Shown here: positions 1-11,900 of the stretch, piece by piece
How positions within the stretch are numbered: the first letter of the stretch is position 1
How the letters are laid out: the number at the start of each line of letters is the position of its first letter
From: Sordaria brevicollis
Lineage: Eukaryota > Ascomycota > Sordariomycetes > Sordariales > Sordariaceae
Direction of reading: 5' to 3'
DNA length: 64,000 nucleotides
Assembly (NCBI GenBank): GCA_033439795.1
Contig: JAUTDP010000008.1
Coordinates: forward strand, 2,170,001-2,234,000
Translations under genes and position numbers: made by a program
Notes under the pieces: generated by a model
Told to the model about the DNA's origin: nothing
What the model saw: the letters and a program-made list of their open reading frames with translations, nothing else
The model's database searches: none

Positions 1-2027
1 AACGGGCATTTGCCAAGAAGTACCTGGATCCCAGCACTCTGTCCAAGAATGCTGTCGATATGAGGAAGCAGATTCTCGACGGCGCCAACCGGTACTTGGA
101 GAAGCAATTCTTCGACGAGGTCAACGCTTTGATTACCAAGTATCCCCAGGACGCCAACCTTGGAGGCAGGCCCGATGTTGTCAGCAAGATCAAGGCCTAT
201 ATCCGACTTCGGATTGCCCGCAAGACCCTGGTTCCCGACAACACCGACCTCCAGTCCGTCAACGGCGAGTACATCTGGGCTGTTGTTTTCTATCTGTTGC
301 GCGCTGGTTTCGTGAACGAGGCGGCTACGTACGTCAACGACATGCAACACCACTTCCGTAGTATCGACAGGACGTTCCCAGGATACATCAACAGTTATGC
401 CTCTAGCGATGATCGCAGACTCAAGCGCCAGATGCAGGACCGGTGCACCAGCGAGTACAACCAGCGCATCCGCAACGCGCCTGAGGGTACCATCGACCCG
501 TTCCGCATGGCCTGCTACAAGATCATCGGCCGGTGTGATGTTAGCAACAGAAGTCTCGACAACCTCAACACAGATGTCAACGACTGGATCTGGCTGCAGT
601 TCAACCTTGCCCGCGAATCTGCCAAGGAGCTCGAGATTGCCGGCGAATCGTACGGTCTTCCCGAGCTCCGGGCCAGCATCAAGGAAATTGGCCTCAAGCA
701 CTTCCCCAAGAGCCCTGCCGAGGATACTAATGGTAGCTTTGGCATGTTCTTCTTCATGCAGATTCTTGCGGGCATGTTCGAGCAGGCTATTGCCTATCTT
801 TACCCCTTCTCCTATGTCGATGCGGTGCACTTCGCCATCGCCCTCAGCTACTACGGCCTGCTCCGTCCTGCCGACGCCTTCACCACCGGCAACGAACTGC
901 TTTCTTCCAGCACCCGTGGTCTACCCCAGATCAACTTGGGCCGTATGCTAGGCTATTACACTCGCGACTTCCGCGCTGCCAACGCCGCGTCCGCCGTCGA
1001 CTACCTGATCCTCATCTGTCTCAACGCCGACGACGCGGCCGGCAACGGCCAGGCCCAGGCGCAGCTCTGCCACGAGGCTCTCCGCGAGCTTGTCCTCGAG
1101 TCCCGCGAATTTAGCAAGCTCATCGGCGACATCAAGCCCGACGGGCACCGCATCCCCGGCGTTATCGAACAGCGCGGCTCTCTCATCGCCTTGGGCCACG
1201 AGCAAGAGTTCGTCACGCAAATCACCCACCAAGCCGCCACCTACGCCGACGACAATGGCCGCACCACGGATGCCGTCCTGCTCTACCACCTGGCAGGCGA
1301 CTACGACACCGTCATCGCCATCGTCAGCCGCGCCCTCAGCGAGGCCGTCTCGCTCGAGATCGGCGAGGACCCCTTGCGCTTGGTACCCGTCAAGCCCCGC
1401 GCCGAGGGCGAAGTCGCCAGCGCGCAGCAAGGTACCAGTCTCAGCCTGGCGGCCATCGACGACCCTGTTGAGCTGGCGCGCACCATGATGTCCATGTACG
1501 AGCGCGACGCCATGTTCCTCAACCACATCCGTGACCAGAACAGGATCGCTTGCAACTTGTTGTTGAGGATGAGCGAGATCAAGGAGATGATTCAGCGCAA
1601 TGATTGGGCAAAGGCTATTGATGTACGTCTCTTTCCTTTTCCCTTGTCTTTCCCCCTTTTACCCCCTGTTCTTTGTTTTCCAATACTAACTATTGACTCA
1701 AAGGTAATCCGCTCCCTCGGCATCCTCCCCACAGACGACTGCATGGGCGACCCCGCCAAGATCCGATCCTACGCGTCCAAGTTCTCTTCCCTGGCCCAGC
1801 CCGTCGCCATCAACGTGCCCAACCTGCTCATGTGGACCATCATCTGCTGCACGCGCCAGCGCGAGCGTTTGTTGACGGGCCAGTTCGTCGGCAACGCGGG
1901 CACCGCGAGGGAGATGCTGGCTAGGCTGAAGCAGATTACGGTTGATCTAACGACGTATACCAGCATGTTGAGGTACAGGCTGCCGCCGCACTTGACGGAG
2001 GCGTTGGCTAGGGCTAGTGCGGATTAG
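1..2027 (+). CDS. nic96: Nucleoporin NIC96/Nup93 family, 3' part (5' end outside window)
   Basis: Scaffold nucleoporin of the nuclear pore inner ring; in yeast it anchors the Nsp1 channel complex. The frame is open from base 3 to the stop at 2025-2027. The ATG at 60 is probably internal, because the residues before it (AFAKKYLDPSTLSKNAVD) read as the same protein. The Nic96 alpha-helical domain is clear, for example NGEYIWAVVFYLLRAGFVNEA and the run CDVSNRSLDNLNTDVNDWIW. About 650 residues are visible against roughly 820 for the family, so the N-terminal coiled coil lies outside the window. One intron (1623-1703, 81 nt) interrupts the gene near its 3' end; removing it joins AKAID to VIRSLGILPTDD. 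The gene converges on the aldo-keto reductase gene downstream. Family assignment is from recognised sequence; the upstream start cannot be seen. Confidence 0.93.
   Translation, partial: RAFAKKYLDPSTLSKNAVDMRKQILDGANRYLEKQFFDEVNALITKYPQDANLGGRPDVVSKIKAYIRLRIARKTLVPDNTDLQSVNGEYIWAVVFYLLRAGFVNEAATYVNDMQHHFRSIDRTFPGYINSYASSDDRRLKRQMQDRCTSEYNQRIRNAPEGTIDPFRMACYKIIGRCDVSNRSLDNLNTDVNDWIWLQFNLARESAKELEIAGESYGLPELRASIKEIGLKHFPKSPAEDTNGSFGMFFFMQILAGMFEQAIAYLYPFSYVDAVHFAIALSYYGLLRPADAFTTGNELLSSSTRGLPQINLGRMLGYYTRDFRAANAASAVDYLILICLNADDAAGNGQAQAQLCHEALRELVLESREFSKLIGDIKPDGHRIPGVIEQRGSLIALGHEQEFVTQITHQAATYADDNGRTTDAVLLYHLAGDYDTVIAIVSRALSEAVSLEIGEDPLRLVPVKPRAEGEVASAQQGTSLSLAAIDDPVELARTMMSMYERDAMFLNHIRDQNRIACNLLLRMSEIKEMIQRNDWAKAIDVRLFPFPLSFPLLPPVLCFPILTIDSKVIRSLGILPTDDCMGDPAKIRSYASKFSSLAQPVAINVPNLLMWTIICCTRQRERLLTGQFVGNAGTAREMLARLKQITVDLTTYTSMLRYRLPPHLTEALARASAD
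1623..1703 (+). other. In-frame intron of nic96
   Basis: Donor GTACGT at 1623, branch-like ACTAAC at 1685-1690, acceptor AAAG ending at 1703. It is pyrimidine-rich, 81 nt (27 codons) and has no in-frame stop, so an ORF finder reads straight through it. The inserted translation is low-complexity (LFPFPLSFPLLPP), unlike the flanking helical repeat sequence. That supports an intron, although retention would keep the frame. Confidence 0.85.
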
Positions 2028-2378
2028 AGAGGAAGGAAAGGATTGTTGGGCTAGGCTATGGAGAAAGTGCTTATTTGATTACAACTTGATGAATTACGGT
2101 TAGAGAAAGGGGTTTTATCGTTGATTATTGCTGTAGCAAGATGAAATCAGTTGAAGGATTCAAAGAGTGTATCAAAAATGACTGGACTTTGTGAACTTTT
2201 GCCACCTACCGCTGCGTTGTTGTGTAGACGACCCCTTTCCTCATCGCAATTCAGACGGGTTAGGGTTATTTGCACACACTTTCTCCTTCTACTATGTGAA
2301 CTTGTGTGAAGTTGTCTCGCATGTTCACATGTGACGAAAGCAGTTTTGAATTACAAATTGTAAACCCAACGCTCACAG

Positions 2379-2381
<3 letters not shown>

Positions 2382-2438
<57 letters not shown>
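2382..2438 (+). repeat. Poly(A) homopolymer, 57 nt
   Basis: An uninterrupted run of 57 A between 2382 and 2438, in the convergent 3' intergenic region. No target duplication or retrogene body is visible beside it. Assemblies often miscount such runs. Confidence 0.95.
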
Positions 2439-2439
<1 letters not shown>

Positions 2440-2735
2440 AGTTTTGGTATATTGGATGAAGTTTCATACTTGGTATCCATAGTAAACGCTTTTTTCCCTC
2501 CACCACCACCTTCCCTTCTGGCCATTCATTATTTCCCGGTTCCGTCGGGCCCCTTGGCCGCCACCATTCTCCAATGTCAACGCTCTGTTCATCCTGAACA
2601 CTACCATGAGTGGACATCGCCAGTATGTCCAAACACTCATCCACGCGCGTGGTCCCGTCCCATCCAAGAATCCTACATCCATTCTCTATTACATATCACC
2701 ACCTACTCAGTCAGATGAACTCTTTCGCTCGCTCA

Positions 2736-2771
2736 CCCCCCCCCCCCCCCCCCCCCCCCTTTTTTTTTTTT
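2736..2771 (+). repeat. C24-T12 compound homopolymer
   Basis: Twenty-four C (2736-2759) followed directly by twelve T (2760-2771), about 40 nt past the 3' end of the aldo-keto reductase gene, which is on the other strand. The opposite strand reads A12G24. Confidence 0.95.
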
Positions 2772-2808
2772 GGTCGCACGCCCAAAGCCCCAGTCACACA
2801 CACAGTGG

Positions 2809-4044
2809 TTATGAAGGAGGCGGCGGCATCCCCACTAACGCCTTGAAGCCTTCAAAACACTCATACCACACCTTTTTGCCCTGCGGCGTCTTCCTCCACC
2901 TGTCTACCCTCTCTAGACATTCCAGATCTTCCCTCATGTGTTGTTGGCTTGTCGTTCCGTTCAGAACCACCACGTCCGCCCCCAGTATGATTAGCGCATA
3001 CCAGGCGGCTTCCAGACTTATCCCCAACTCCGCATCCCCGCTCTTCCCAAGAACATCATCCCCTGTCCCTGCTTCTGCTTCTCCGTCAACAAGGCCACGC
3101 CCGGCACCTTCTTTTTGTTCTTCTGTTTCTTCTGCCGCCGCCGCCGCCGCCGTCGCTGTCGCTGTCGCTGTCGCTGCCTCCGCCTCGAGCGCCTCCACCT
3201 CTTGCACCGTCTTGGGCACCGCAACAGCCAGGTCCCTCACAAACTTCTGCGTTGGCCAATCGCCCCTATTCCCCGTTAACGTCCAGAAGCCCTGGTAGCG
3301 CGTCCTCTTCTCGCCCTTCCAGCGCGTGCTGTTCTGGTTCGCGCACCACCGGCGCAGCTCGTAGTCCCACCGGCGCTCGGCGCGGCGAAAGCGGTTCTGG
3401 ATCACTGTCGGGTACACCGTCACGTGCGGGTCGGCCACCAGGTACTGCAGTTCGGGCAGGGTGATGTTGGAGATGCCGAGCGAGCGGATACGGTGCGGGA
3501 CGAAAGACTGCAGGGCCGTCCAGGCCTCGAGCGTGGACACCGGGTCGGGAAAAGGGGAGTGCATTATTAGGCAGTCTATGTAGCTTGTTTCGTCCTTGTC
3601 GTCGGATTCGGAGTGGGCGAGGTTGCGCAGCGAAGACTTGACCGAGGCGAGGACTTGCGAGGTGATGGTTGGGTAGAGGGCGGGTTCGGCCAGAAATGCG
3701 TCGTCGTGGGGAGTGTACTTTGTTTGGACCTGGAGAGCGACATGATTTGTTAACTCGAATGGCCACATTCAAAAGCTATTGTGTGAAGGTTGGTGTCTAC
3801 TCACGTATAACTCCTCCCGCGTGACAATCCCGTCCTTGATGGCTCTCCGAATGCCCTCACCCGTCAGCTCCTCGCTGTAGTGTCGCTTCATGGCAGCGGT
3901 ATCGATACCGCGGAAACCTTCCTTGATGGCCTGGTAGACAAGGTCGGCGGTGCGGTTCTTCTTCCAGGCTGTGCCGTAGACCATTCGCGGCATGTTGACC
4001 TTTGGATGGAGGGGATCCGACCCCGCAGAGCTGTCACTCGCCAT
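2809..4044 (-). CDS. Aldo-keto reductase, two exons
   Basis: Soluble NAD(P)H-dependent oxidoreductase of aldehydes, ketones or sugars; the substrate cannot be told. Exon 1 is 4044-3805 and exon 2 is 3729-2809. The 75-nt intron (3804-3730) has donor GTGAGT and acceptor CAG, and splicing joins EELY to VQTKYTPH. The product is 386 aa. All four family catalytic residues are in place: Asp48 (GIDTAA), Tyr56 (RHYSEE), Lys84 (QTKYTP) and His137 (IMHSP). The later strand QNRFRRAERRW and the segment VPKTVQEV fit the barrel's C-terminal half. An Ala/Thr/Glu-rich insert near residues 280-310 is encoded by a microsatellite. The start at 4044 lies in a strong context (CCACCATGG). An in-frame ATG at 4422 would add 126 low-complexity residues, possibly a targeting extension, but I think it less likely. 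Confidence 0.9.
3134..3176 (-). repeat. Coding microsatellite (GCC)n / (GTCGCT)n
   Basis: On the plus strand, six GCC units are followed by about four GTCGCT units. Read on the gene strand, they encode the Ala-Thr alternation and poly-Ala of the aldo-keto reductase. It adds length to a surface region and probably varies between strains (inference). Confidence 0.8.
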
Positions 4045-4556
4045 GGTGGATTTACTACGGGCGCCTCTCAGTTGCCTAGTAGCAATGGAAGACCAAATAG
4101 GGCTGCTTGCGCTCCGGGCTTCGACACAGACTTGCGTGTTGGCCTTTCTTGTTGAAGAATGATAGTAGCAGCAGCACGGAATGCTGTTGGTAATGCTGCT
4201 GTTGGTCTGACGCTGATGAAGGGAGAGCCCGTTCTGGTGAGTGTTCTTGTTGGCGTGGGCGGGACGGTTGGGAGATGGTCGCACGAGCGGACGGTAGGGC
4301 AGCAGGGGCAGCAGGGGCAGCAGCTTTGTGGTGGCAGAAGAAGTAGAAGCAAAAGCACGCAGTTGTGGAAGAGGCACGGGAAAGCAACACAAAGATTGTC
4401 CTCTTTTCAGGCGAAGGGCCATTGGCGCATACGGGCTAGTCTCGGGTATGGATGACTTGTGAGATGTGGCAGCACCGCAGCAGCATTCATTCAGTCCGGT
4501 CAGTTGCGACTGACAAGGACTCGGAGTGCAAGGAGGGGCCGCGCCAAACAGTCCCG
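4045..4556 (-). promoter_or_regulatory. Upstream region of the aldo-keto reductase gene
   Basis: About 510 bp of GC-normal DNA between the gene start and the left end of the Plavaka-type transposon. It presumably holds the 5' UTR and core promoter. No clear TATA box was identified. An alternative upstream in-frame ATG lies at 4422. Confidence 0.5.
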
Positions 4557-5205
4557 TACTGCTTGGGGGTGCCGCCAGTCAACGGTCCGCGGACTATAAA
4601 TTTACAGTTTAAAATTTCAAACGTTTGAAAAAAACTCGGTTGGTTAGGAACAGTTCGAAATTTCATGAACGTTTTGCCATGATGTCGTTAAAGCCCGGAC
4701 TAACGTTGGGCCTCCGAAACGTTCCAGGAGCCAAGCGTTCAAACCGGAATTAGCGTTTGAAAATCGCAAACGTTTAGACCTCATCAACTGTAAATTTACA
4801 ATACATTAACCGTTAATCCAGGGGATAACGTTTCAATTTAGGGACGTTCAGGCCTTCAAACGCCTGGATAGCAATAGATATCAAGTAGGGGGCCAGGTCC
4901 AGATCTAAGCAAATCCGGTCCAAGGTTGGGGTCCAGTCCAGCTCCCACCCCGGGCCACCCGCGCCCAGCGCCCTACGCCCGGGCCACCTCGGCCACTACG
5001 TACTACCCCGAGCTACTACGACGCCAAGCCAAGCACCTAATACCCTGCTACCACTACGCCCGTTATACGCAATTAAAATAAAGCAATTCCCAAAACCACT
5101 AAGTCCCCAAACTACTCTATATATAAAAACTACTAAATCCAATAATATATTACAAAATGCTCTCCATCACTAAACTTTACTTACCGTCACCAAATTTTTA
5201 ACTAA

Positions 5206-8200
5206 TTACATAAATCCAACTAGCCAGTCGACATACAAAAAATACTTACCGTCTGGGTCATACACCCATTTAAGGGCTGTAATACTCCTAAATAGTAGGA
5301 GTTTTTCGGTAAAAGGCACTATAAATATATCCTTTGCCGTAACTCTAGAGAGGCCGATAATGGTTCTATAAATGGAGTTGCAAACGCGCAAGCCGGTCAA
5401 TAGGTCATTAACACCACCAGTGCCGTCCATTCCGGGAGTATGGATAATGGGGCGGATCAAGAGAAAGACTCTATGCTAATCGAGTCCTAAAATCGTATAC
5501 TATAGTATTAAAATCTGGTACTTAACGGGAAGTTTGCCCGTTAGACGTCATATTCACGTACCTTATACGGCCTCATACGTAAAAATGTATTCAAGTCTAG
5601 CCTACCTATAGCCAACCGTACCATTAGGCTTCCCGAACAAATATTCAATATATTGGCCTTTCTCCTTAGTAACACGCTTACCGGTACTATCCCATAATTA
5701 ACACGGTATAGCATTACAATAATCGAAGATAATAGGAAGTATAAAAAGAGGGGATATAAAGGAGGGTATATAGGTGCATAAGCCCTATCGCGTCTAGGTA
5801 CTAACGAAGTACGAAAGACAGCAGAATTTTCGTAATAGTATTTATATACCTTCTATCATCCCACACTAACTTTTTCTACTACTTTAATATTTGTCCACTT
5901 AGTATTATAGTCACTCCACGACTATAATTATCGGCATATACCTTCTCCAAGCGGTCTTTAAAGCTAGCTTTTATATCGTTTTATTTGGCAGGAAGGTTTG
6001 CCTCCATGATTACATTGTTTTTAAGCTTGCCAATAATTCTAATATTATTATAGTTACCCTTAGGAGTATCCATAGGCTTAAATCGCATCGGCTCTAATAT
6101 TAAGAATATCGTCGGATTAGCGGCGGTATTGGGTATAGGTATAATTGGAGTATCCGTTCCACTTAAAACTTACTTGAATAACGAAGGTATAAGCTCGTGC
6201 AATGCCTTTAATTATTTGCTAACTAATATTTCGGGGTTATTATCGTCTCTATTAAAGGTATCTAAGAGAATAAATCGAATAATTTGTACGAATGACTCCC
6301 ATATAAACAGGTCTTTTTCTAGCGTTCGATAATTAGTATAATATACCACCCTTTTAAAAACCCTATACAAATATTAGCGTTGGAAATAATAAGGAAGAAA
6401 TAATTAACTAACTTATACTTCAATTTAAAGACTATTACTATATAGATGGAGACTAATCTATATTCGTCTATAATATCCGGGTAATGCAAGCCGATATACA
6501 CATTTGGACGGGAAATCTAGAGCTAGTACTTAATTAATTTCACGGATTTAAACTTCGTAACCTCTACGACGTTAATAATACTTTCGAACTCCTCGATAGA
6601 TTATAAAGCAATAATAATACTAATAGTATTTAAACTAGCTTCGAATATACCGGAGCTACTAGTAACGGTAAGTATTATCGACGGGGTGTTATCGTCACTA
6701 AGGCTTTCGATAAAGTTAACGGATTTACTACGTCTACGCTTACTCGCCTTTGCTACCTTTAATATAGCATCGATAAACATTTAATAATAACGCCGAGCAA
6801 ATTTAATGCGGGCTCTCATCGAGATATGATCCCTTAGTCCCGTATAGTTGACTATCGTTAGCGGAATATTCGACTAGAGATTCTCGACCAAGACCTTGAT
6901 CAAAATGTCAATAGCATCGACCTTTCGACTTAACTTCCACTTATTATCCTTATACTCATCCTTGAATACTATCAATAGCTATTCATTGGTATGTTTCTTG
7001 AGCTACTATTGATTCGAACGGAACTATAGCCGTATTACAAGCGGTGCTATGATTGACTATTATTTATACTCCTTTAGGGAATATTATAGGATATAGTACG
7101 GTAATTAAAGGTTAGCCTAGCTTTATAGCCGAAGGAAACTTCGTAATATTTTTACATACTCGATATTGCCATTGCCTATTAAAATCTAGTCGATGATTAG
7201 CAGATAAAGACTTTTAATAAATCCACCAAACTCTAAATATATTAAATCGACTGGCCGGGTTCTAATGATGTCCAACGCAAGCAGTACGCGCATTAGGGGT
7301 AGATCTTAGTATACTAATCCATATTTATCTACAGCTTCTTCTCGTCTTTTCTTAACGGTATATATCCCAACGTACTATCGTTGGCGAATAATCTCATTAT
7401 AGTATCGTTAATATTTACCGCTGCTAAGGTTGTAATCTAGATTGCCGCGGTCAATTAACGTTACCTCGCACATACAACAGCCCTACTTAGCCATTGGTCG
7501 ACAAAACCCAGAATTATCTTATTGCTACGGAAAATCGCCCACGATAATATAAATAAAGGCGGAAATAAATATCGCCTAGCCGTCGATTTTAATAATATCC
7601 CCTTCTTCGAATTGTCGAATATTATTGCCGACCTGTTCCTAGATTTCGTTATCGTTGGAACTATGAGGACCGAACGTGATAAGTATAATATTCATTTACT
7701 TTAACCAATTAGTCCGGTTAAAGGCCGCGATCGATATATAAACCCCTATAATCGATTTGGCTATAATCCGGTAAAGACTAAAACCATTAGTAAAAAGGAT
7801 TAGGGGGACTATCTTAATACCACCCGGTAAATCGGTTCTATTTAACGATTCGGCTAAAGATTGTCGAGAAAATTCCCTAATTTCGAGGTTACCGCGAATT
7901 ACATACGACTTCACTAGGGGGAAAAAACGACGAAGTTTAATATTATATTTCCGCCGTACTAAGTATATCGCTTTCGAAGTATATTGTTTATTTATAACGT
8001 CGCCGGTTAATTCGATTAAATTACTATATATTAAGTCGTAATATACTAATATATAATATGTAACGATATAGGTAGCGTCGACGTAAAGTGCCGAATCCTC
8101 TACTAGAATAAATTCTTAATTAATAACAACGTCGTCGGGAAAGCCCTTAATAAATAAATTTATTATATTAGCAAGGGCCCTAAATCGTTGGAGTATAAAC

Positions 8201-9450
8201 TTAACGTTTATAACGGTACTAATAAAATTAACGACAAATTCGATTCGAAAGACTATTATATTCTTCTCTATTAGAGGTATATTACGATAATCTCGCTACA
8301 TTTTTATAATACGACCGATATATCGCTTGCCAATAATACTACCAGTTTTGCAATTATAATAGTCCTTATTATAACAGTAGTAGAATACAATATCCGAAGG
8401 GAAAACGGGGTTTTTAATATTCGGATATCGTATAAAATCCCTAAATACGCTTCGAATAGACGATGCCTATACTTTAGAATAAAATAACTCATAAGGGTTA
8501 TCGACCAATAACGCTATACCGAAATATATAAACTCTCGAAGGTTACTCTTGAGCAAAGTATATATATATTTTATTATATCAAAGAAGTACAAGTCTTGAA
8601 TTGGCTTTTCGCCATATTATACCTTTTTTCGACGGGCTTAGGAAAGTTTTTCGGCTTTAAATTTAATAGGAGCCTTCCGCAGCTTAAGTATAGGTATACG
8701 CTCTTTAACCTTACTTTTAAGTATCGATACACTAATTAAAAATATTATAATATTAAAATAAGTAGTAACTAACTTATTTAATTTAGTGAATTATTATAAA
8801 ATTTCTTTAAGTATACGGTACGATACGTTGGAGATGCCGTTCAATTGCGCCCACATTCCCATTGCCATTTTAAAATCCGAAAGGCTACTACCCGGTCGCT
8901 CGTCGCGGTAAATAGGCTTTGACTTATCTTCAACGTTCTAATCCATCTATCTTAATGCGCCAAAGGAACCTTTAAACGGAGGTAGTAGCGGCGGCGGTGG
9001 CGGTAGCGGTATATATTTCGTTATATACGCGGCTATACTATTAATATATCCGATAATAAATACGTAACGAGGACCTATATCGAAAAGAGTTGTAAGTAGA
9101 GGAGGGGATATAATATTATCATCCGTTAAATCTATAAACTCTTCGTCATCGTTATCGTTAAACGGGTCGCCGTCGTTAAGCTAATATTCTGCCAGACCAT
9201 AAAGCTCCTTAGCGCTTAGGAGGTCCTCCTCGAATATATCCGGGTCGTCTTTTAAAGATAACCCCGCCATATCGGATTCTTAAAATCGCTCGACTAGTTC
9301 AACCTCGTCGAAATCGGTCGCAAAATTATAGTAAACGTCGTCAAAATCGGTCGCCTTCTCCTTACCCTTAGACTTCTTATTAATATATATTTCAAATCTA
9401 GGCCTACCGTCGATAGCCGCTATCACAAACAGTTTGCTAATTCGCTTGCC
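5206..9450 (-). pseudogene. Plavaka-family transposase, RIP-inactivated, multi-exon
   Basis: Read on the minus strand through stop codons. From about 9.45 kb come an acidic N-terminal part, then a segment RDERPGSSLSDFKMAMG near 8.9 kb. The recognisable Plavaka core lies at 7914-7560: DLPGGIKIVPLILFTNGFSL, then SIIGVYISIAAFN, then ITFGPHSSNDNE. In intact relatives this block reads D-x-L-P-G-G...Y-x-D-G...GVY...FGPHGSN. Stops are TAA/TAG at places where Gln or Trp would stand, as RIP predicts. The fragment at 5460-5206 is intact coding-like sequence followed by a GTAAGT donor, so more exons lie below. Exon borders could not be fixed. No functional protein can be made from this copy. Confidence 0.7.
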
Positions 9451-10189
9451 CTAGGTGTACAATATTTTAGCGGTACCCTAATTGGTCGTAGAGGGGTAAA
9501 AACCTAACGCTTACACGTCGCGTACTCGTATTGCGCTGCGCGACCGAATAAAAAGGTAAAAGAATGATAAAACTAATATTCGCAAGCTTTTAGAAAAAAG
9601 GACGTTACGTAGCGAGGCTTATAATATAGCGTGGAGGGTTATTGTACGATTAAAGTGCGTAATTATTGGAAGAAGTTAAAGTTCTCAAATTTTTAATGTA
9701 GCGCTAAAAGTTAAGTACTATTACTAAATACCAATAAGCGCGTACTTTAATTTTACAATAAGGTATACCAAATAGCTGTACATACTCCTTATAAACTCAA
9801 CGAAAAATATAAAAATCAAAAGAAAAATATACATAAATTCTTTATTTTCTACATAATTAAATGCTCGTTTCAATTAATTTTACTATTATTATTAATATAA
9901 TTGTTAGTATACGTTAAAAAAGAAGTCTACTTATAGTGTATATAGCCACCATTTTGCCCCTTTGGATATTCATTCTCATTATCGAACCTAAGAATAAACA
10001 GTAAATTATTAATAAAAAGAAAATAATATTATATATAATTAAAAATATATAAAAAAAAAAATAAAAGAAAAGATAACAAGGGAAAAGAAAAAAAAAGAAA
10101 AAAAAGTAACAAATAATACATGAAAGAAAAGAAAACACGCGACAACGAAAAACACTATACAAAATCAGCTTAACAATAAAGAGAAATCA

Positions 10190-11900
10190 GTCTCCTCGTT
10201 ACTATTAATAGTAACGGGCTCCTTCTACTTCTTCTTACTCTTCTTACCCTTTTCCTTCTCCTTTTCCTTCTCCTTCTCCTTATTCTTTTTACTACCCTTC
10301 TTATAGGCGTAGCCGTCTTTATCTATCTTTTCACTATCTGAGGGCATAGGAGGGAAAGTGACCTCCGCGAAGCGAATAACCTTATCGAATTTCTTTTAAA
10401 CCTATTTAATATTAATTAATAGATAGAATAAAGACAACATAGGATAGAGTAAGGAGCTAAGATAAAATAAAGAGAAAGAATAGAATAGAAAGCGAAAAAA
10501 GAATAAAGAGTAAAGGCAAAGTAAAAATAAAATAAAAATATAATAAAAAAATTTATAGTAGTTTTAATCTACCGTTTACCGGGTACCTTCTATTTAAAGT
10601 AGCGGAGCTTAACCTTATCGAAGCCGTTATAAGCTAGTAAATCTTTATAAAAATTATAAAGTTCGAACTTTTTATACTCGTCGATAGTAGGGTCCTTTTT
10701 AATAAAGTATATATACTTTACGGTCTTAACGACCGTTTTAATCTATAATTCTATTTATATTATAAATATTAGTATTATAGCGTTAAATCAAGGATAGGAT
10801 TTATACTTACGCTTATAATAATAACGTCCAATTTTAGACGAATTCTTAATATCGAAATATATTTTTATATAATTCCATATAGTATTAAAGCGGTCCTAAG
10901 AGAATACTATAGTAACCGTACGTAAAAAATCCCCTTTATCGATATTATTAGAAATATTAAAGATCTAAGCCCGATTTAGGCTACTAGTCTACTCCTTAAT
11001 GAATTTCTATATATAATATTAAATAAAAAGATATAAATAGAATATAAATTATATTTACTTCGATGAGATTGAGGGTTTCGCACTAAAACCTCCTCATTAT
11101 ACCTATAACCTAGCGGCGGATTTCACGCTAAAGGTGGGAATTAGAATACTAATATAAAAGTTAGTAAAAAAAGGTTGGAGAAATAAATCGTAAAAAAAAA
11201 TAAAGAAAAAAAATTATATAGTCTCGTTATTACCTAGGATTTCTTATACAATAGTATTAATATAGGAATCTTTAAACTTTTTATATAAAAAGTATTCCTA
11301 TTATACTACGCGTTTTATACGGTTCTCCCACTCGGTCTACAAGGCTTGAACTTCATTAAAAACCAAATCGGCCGCCGTTTTTTCCTTCTTAGGACCAGTT
11401 TTTAAACGCTTAACTCGATTATTGTTAACGATAGCGTATCGATCGAGCTATATATATATTAATTTTCCCTTATATAATTTAAATAAAAGTATAAAAATAT
11501 AAATAAAACTAATTAATTGCTTAACGAATATCTTATTTATTTCTTACTCTTATTCGAAGTCTTTATCGTCCTCGTTATCGTCCCGCTACTATCTCTTCTT
11601 CTTCTTCTTTAATAGTTAGGCCTAATATAATTAACAATTAATATATATTAAAAGTAATAATAGACGTATATATATAAAAGTGGGAGTAGACAACTCCTTA
11701 TTGGTAGCTTTAGCAGCCAATAAGTCCGCCACTTATTCGGCAATAAGCTATATCTATATATATATTAATACATTATAAACAAAAATATACGTATTATATA
11801 AAATAATTTATATATTATATACTAAGCGAAACAGTAATTAGCGTAGGGTCTAAGTTTTCGGTATTAATAGCGTCTACTATAATTACGATAGAGGGGCAAA
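10190..11900 (-). pseudogene. Second gene of the Plavaka-type element, function unknown
   Basis: Minus-strand coding-like pieces in order: VDAINTENLDPTL near 11.88 kb, VADLLAAKATNKELSTPT near 11.72 kb, an acidic-basic stretch near 11.58 kb, TGPKKEKTAADLVFNEVQAL near 11.38 kb, KYIYFIKKDPTIDEYKKFEL near 10.7 kb, and a Lys/Glu-rich tail with FAEVTFPPMPSDSEKIDKDG near 10.35 kb that ends in a stop. Stops within the pieces fall at likely Gln codons. The pieces are separated by AT-rich gaps that look like introns. I do not recognise the protein; the charged, repetitive C-terminus suggests a nucleic-acid-binding accessory protein of the element, but that is inference. It lies upstream of the transposase on the same strand. 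Confidence 0.4.

Larger units (their letters stand above)
2028..2808. other. Convergent intergenic region, nic96 / aldo-keto reductase
   Basis: Tail-to-tail 3' UTRs. Apart from the two long homopolymer tracts listed separately I see no gene. The ORFs that can be drawn here are translations of the homopolymers and flanking low-complexity DNA. Confidence 0.7.

Noticed and set aside
948..1526. 192-codon minus-strand ORF inside nic96
   Set aside because: Antisense shadow of a GC-rich coding exon; the translation is Gly/Val/Ala/Asp-rich without domains.
2351..2718. Small ORFs across the poly(A) tract
   Set aside because: They are translations of the homopolymer and adjacent 3' UTR.
4045..4422. 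Upstream in-frame ATG at 4422 adding 126 residues to the aldo-keto reductase
   Set aside because: The extension is Pro/Ser/Arg-rich low-complexity sequence. The ATG at 4044 has a far better context and gives the usual start just before the first barrel strand.
9914..10162. Hydrophobic 82-codon minus-strand ORF rich in Phe and Ile
   Set aside because: Product of an A-rich purine tract in RIP-mutated DNA, not a membrane protein.
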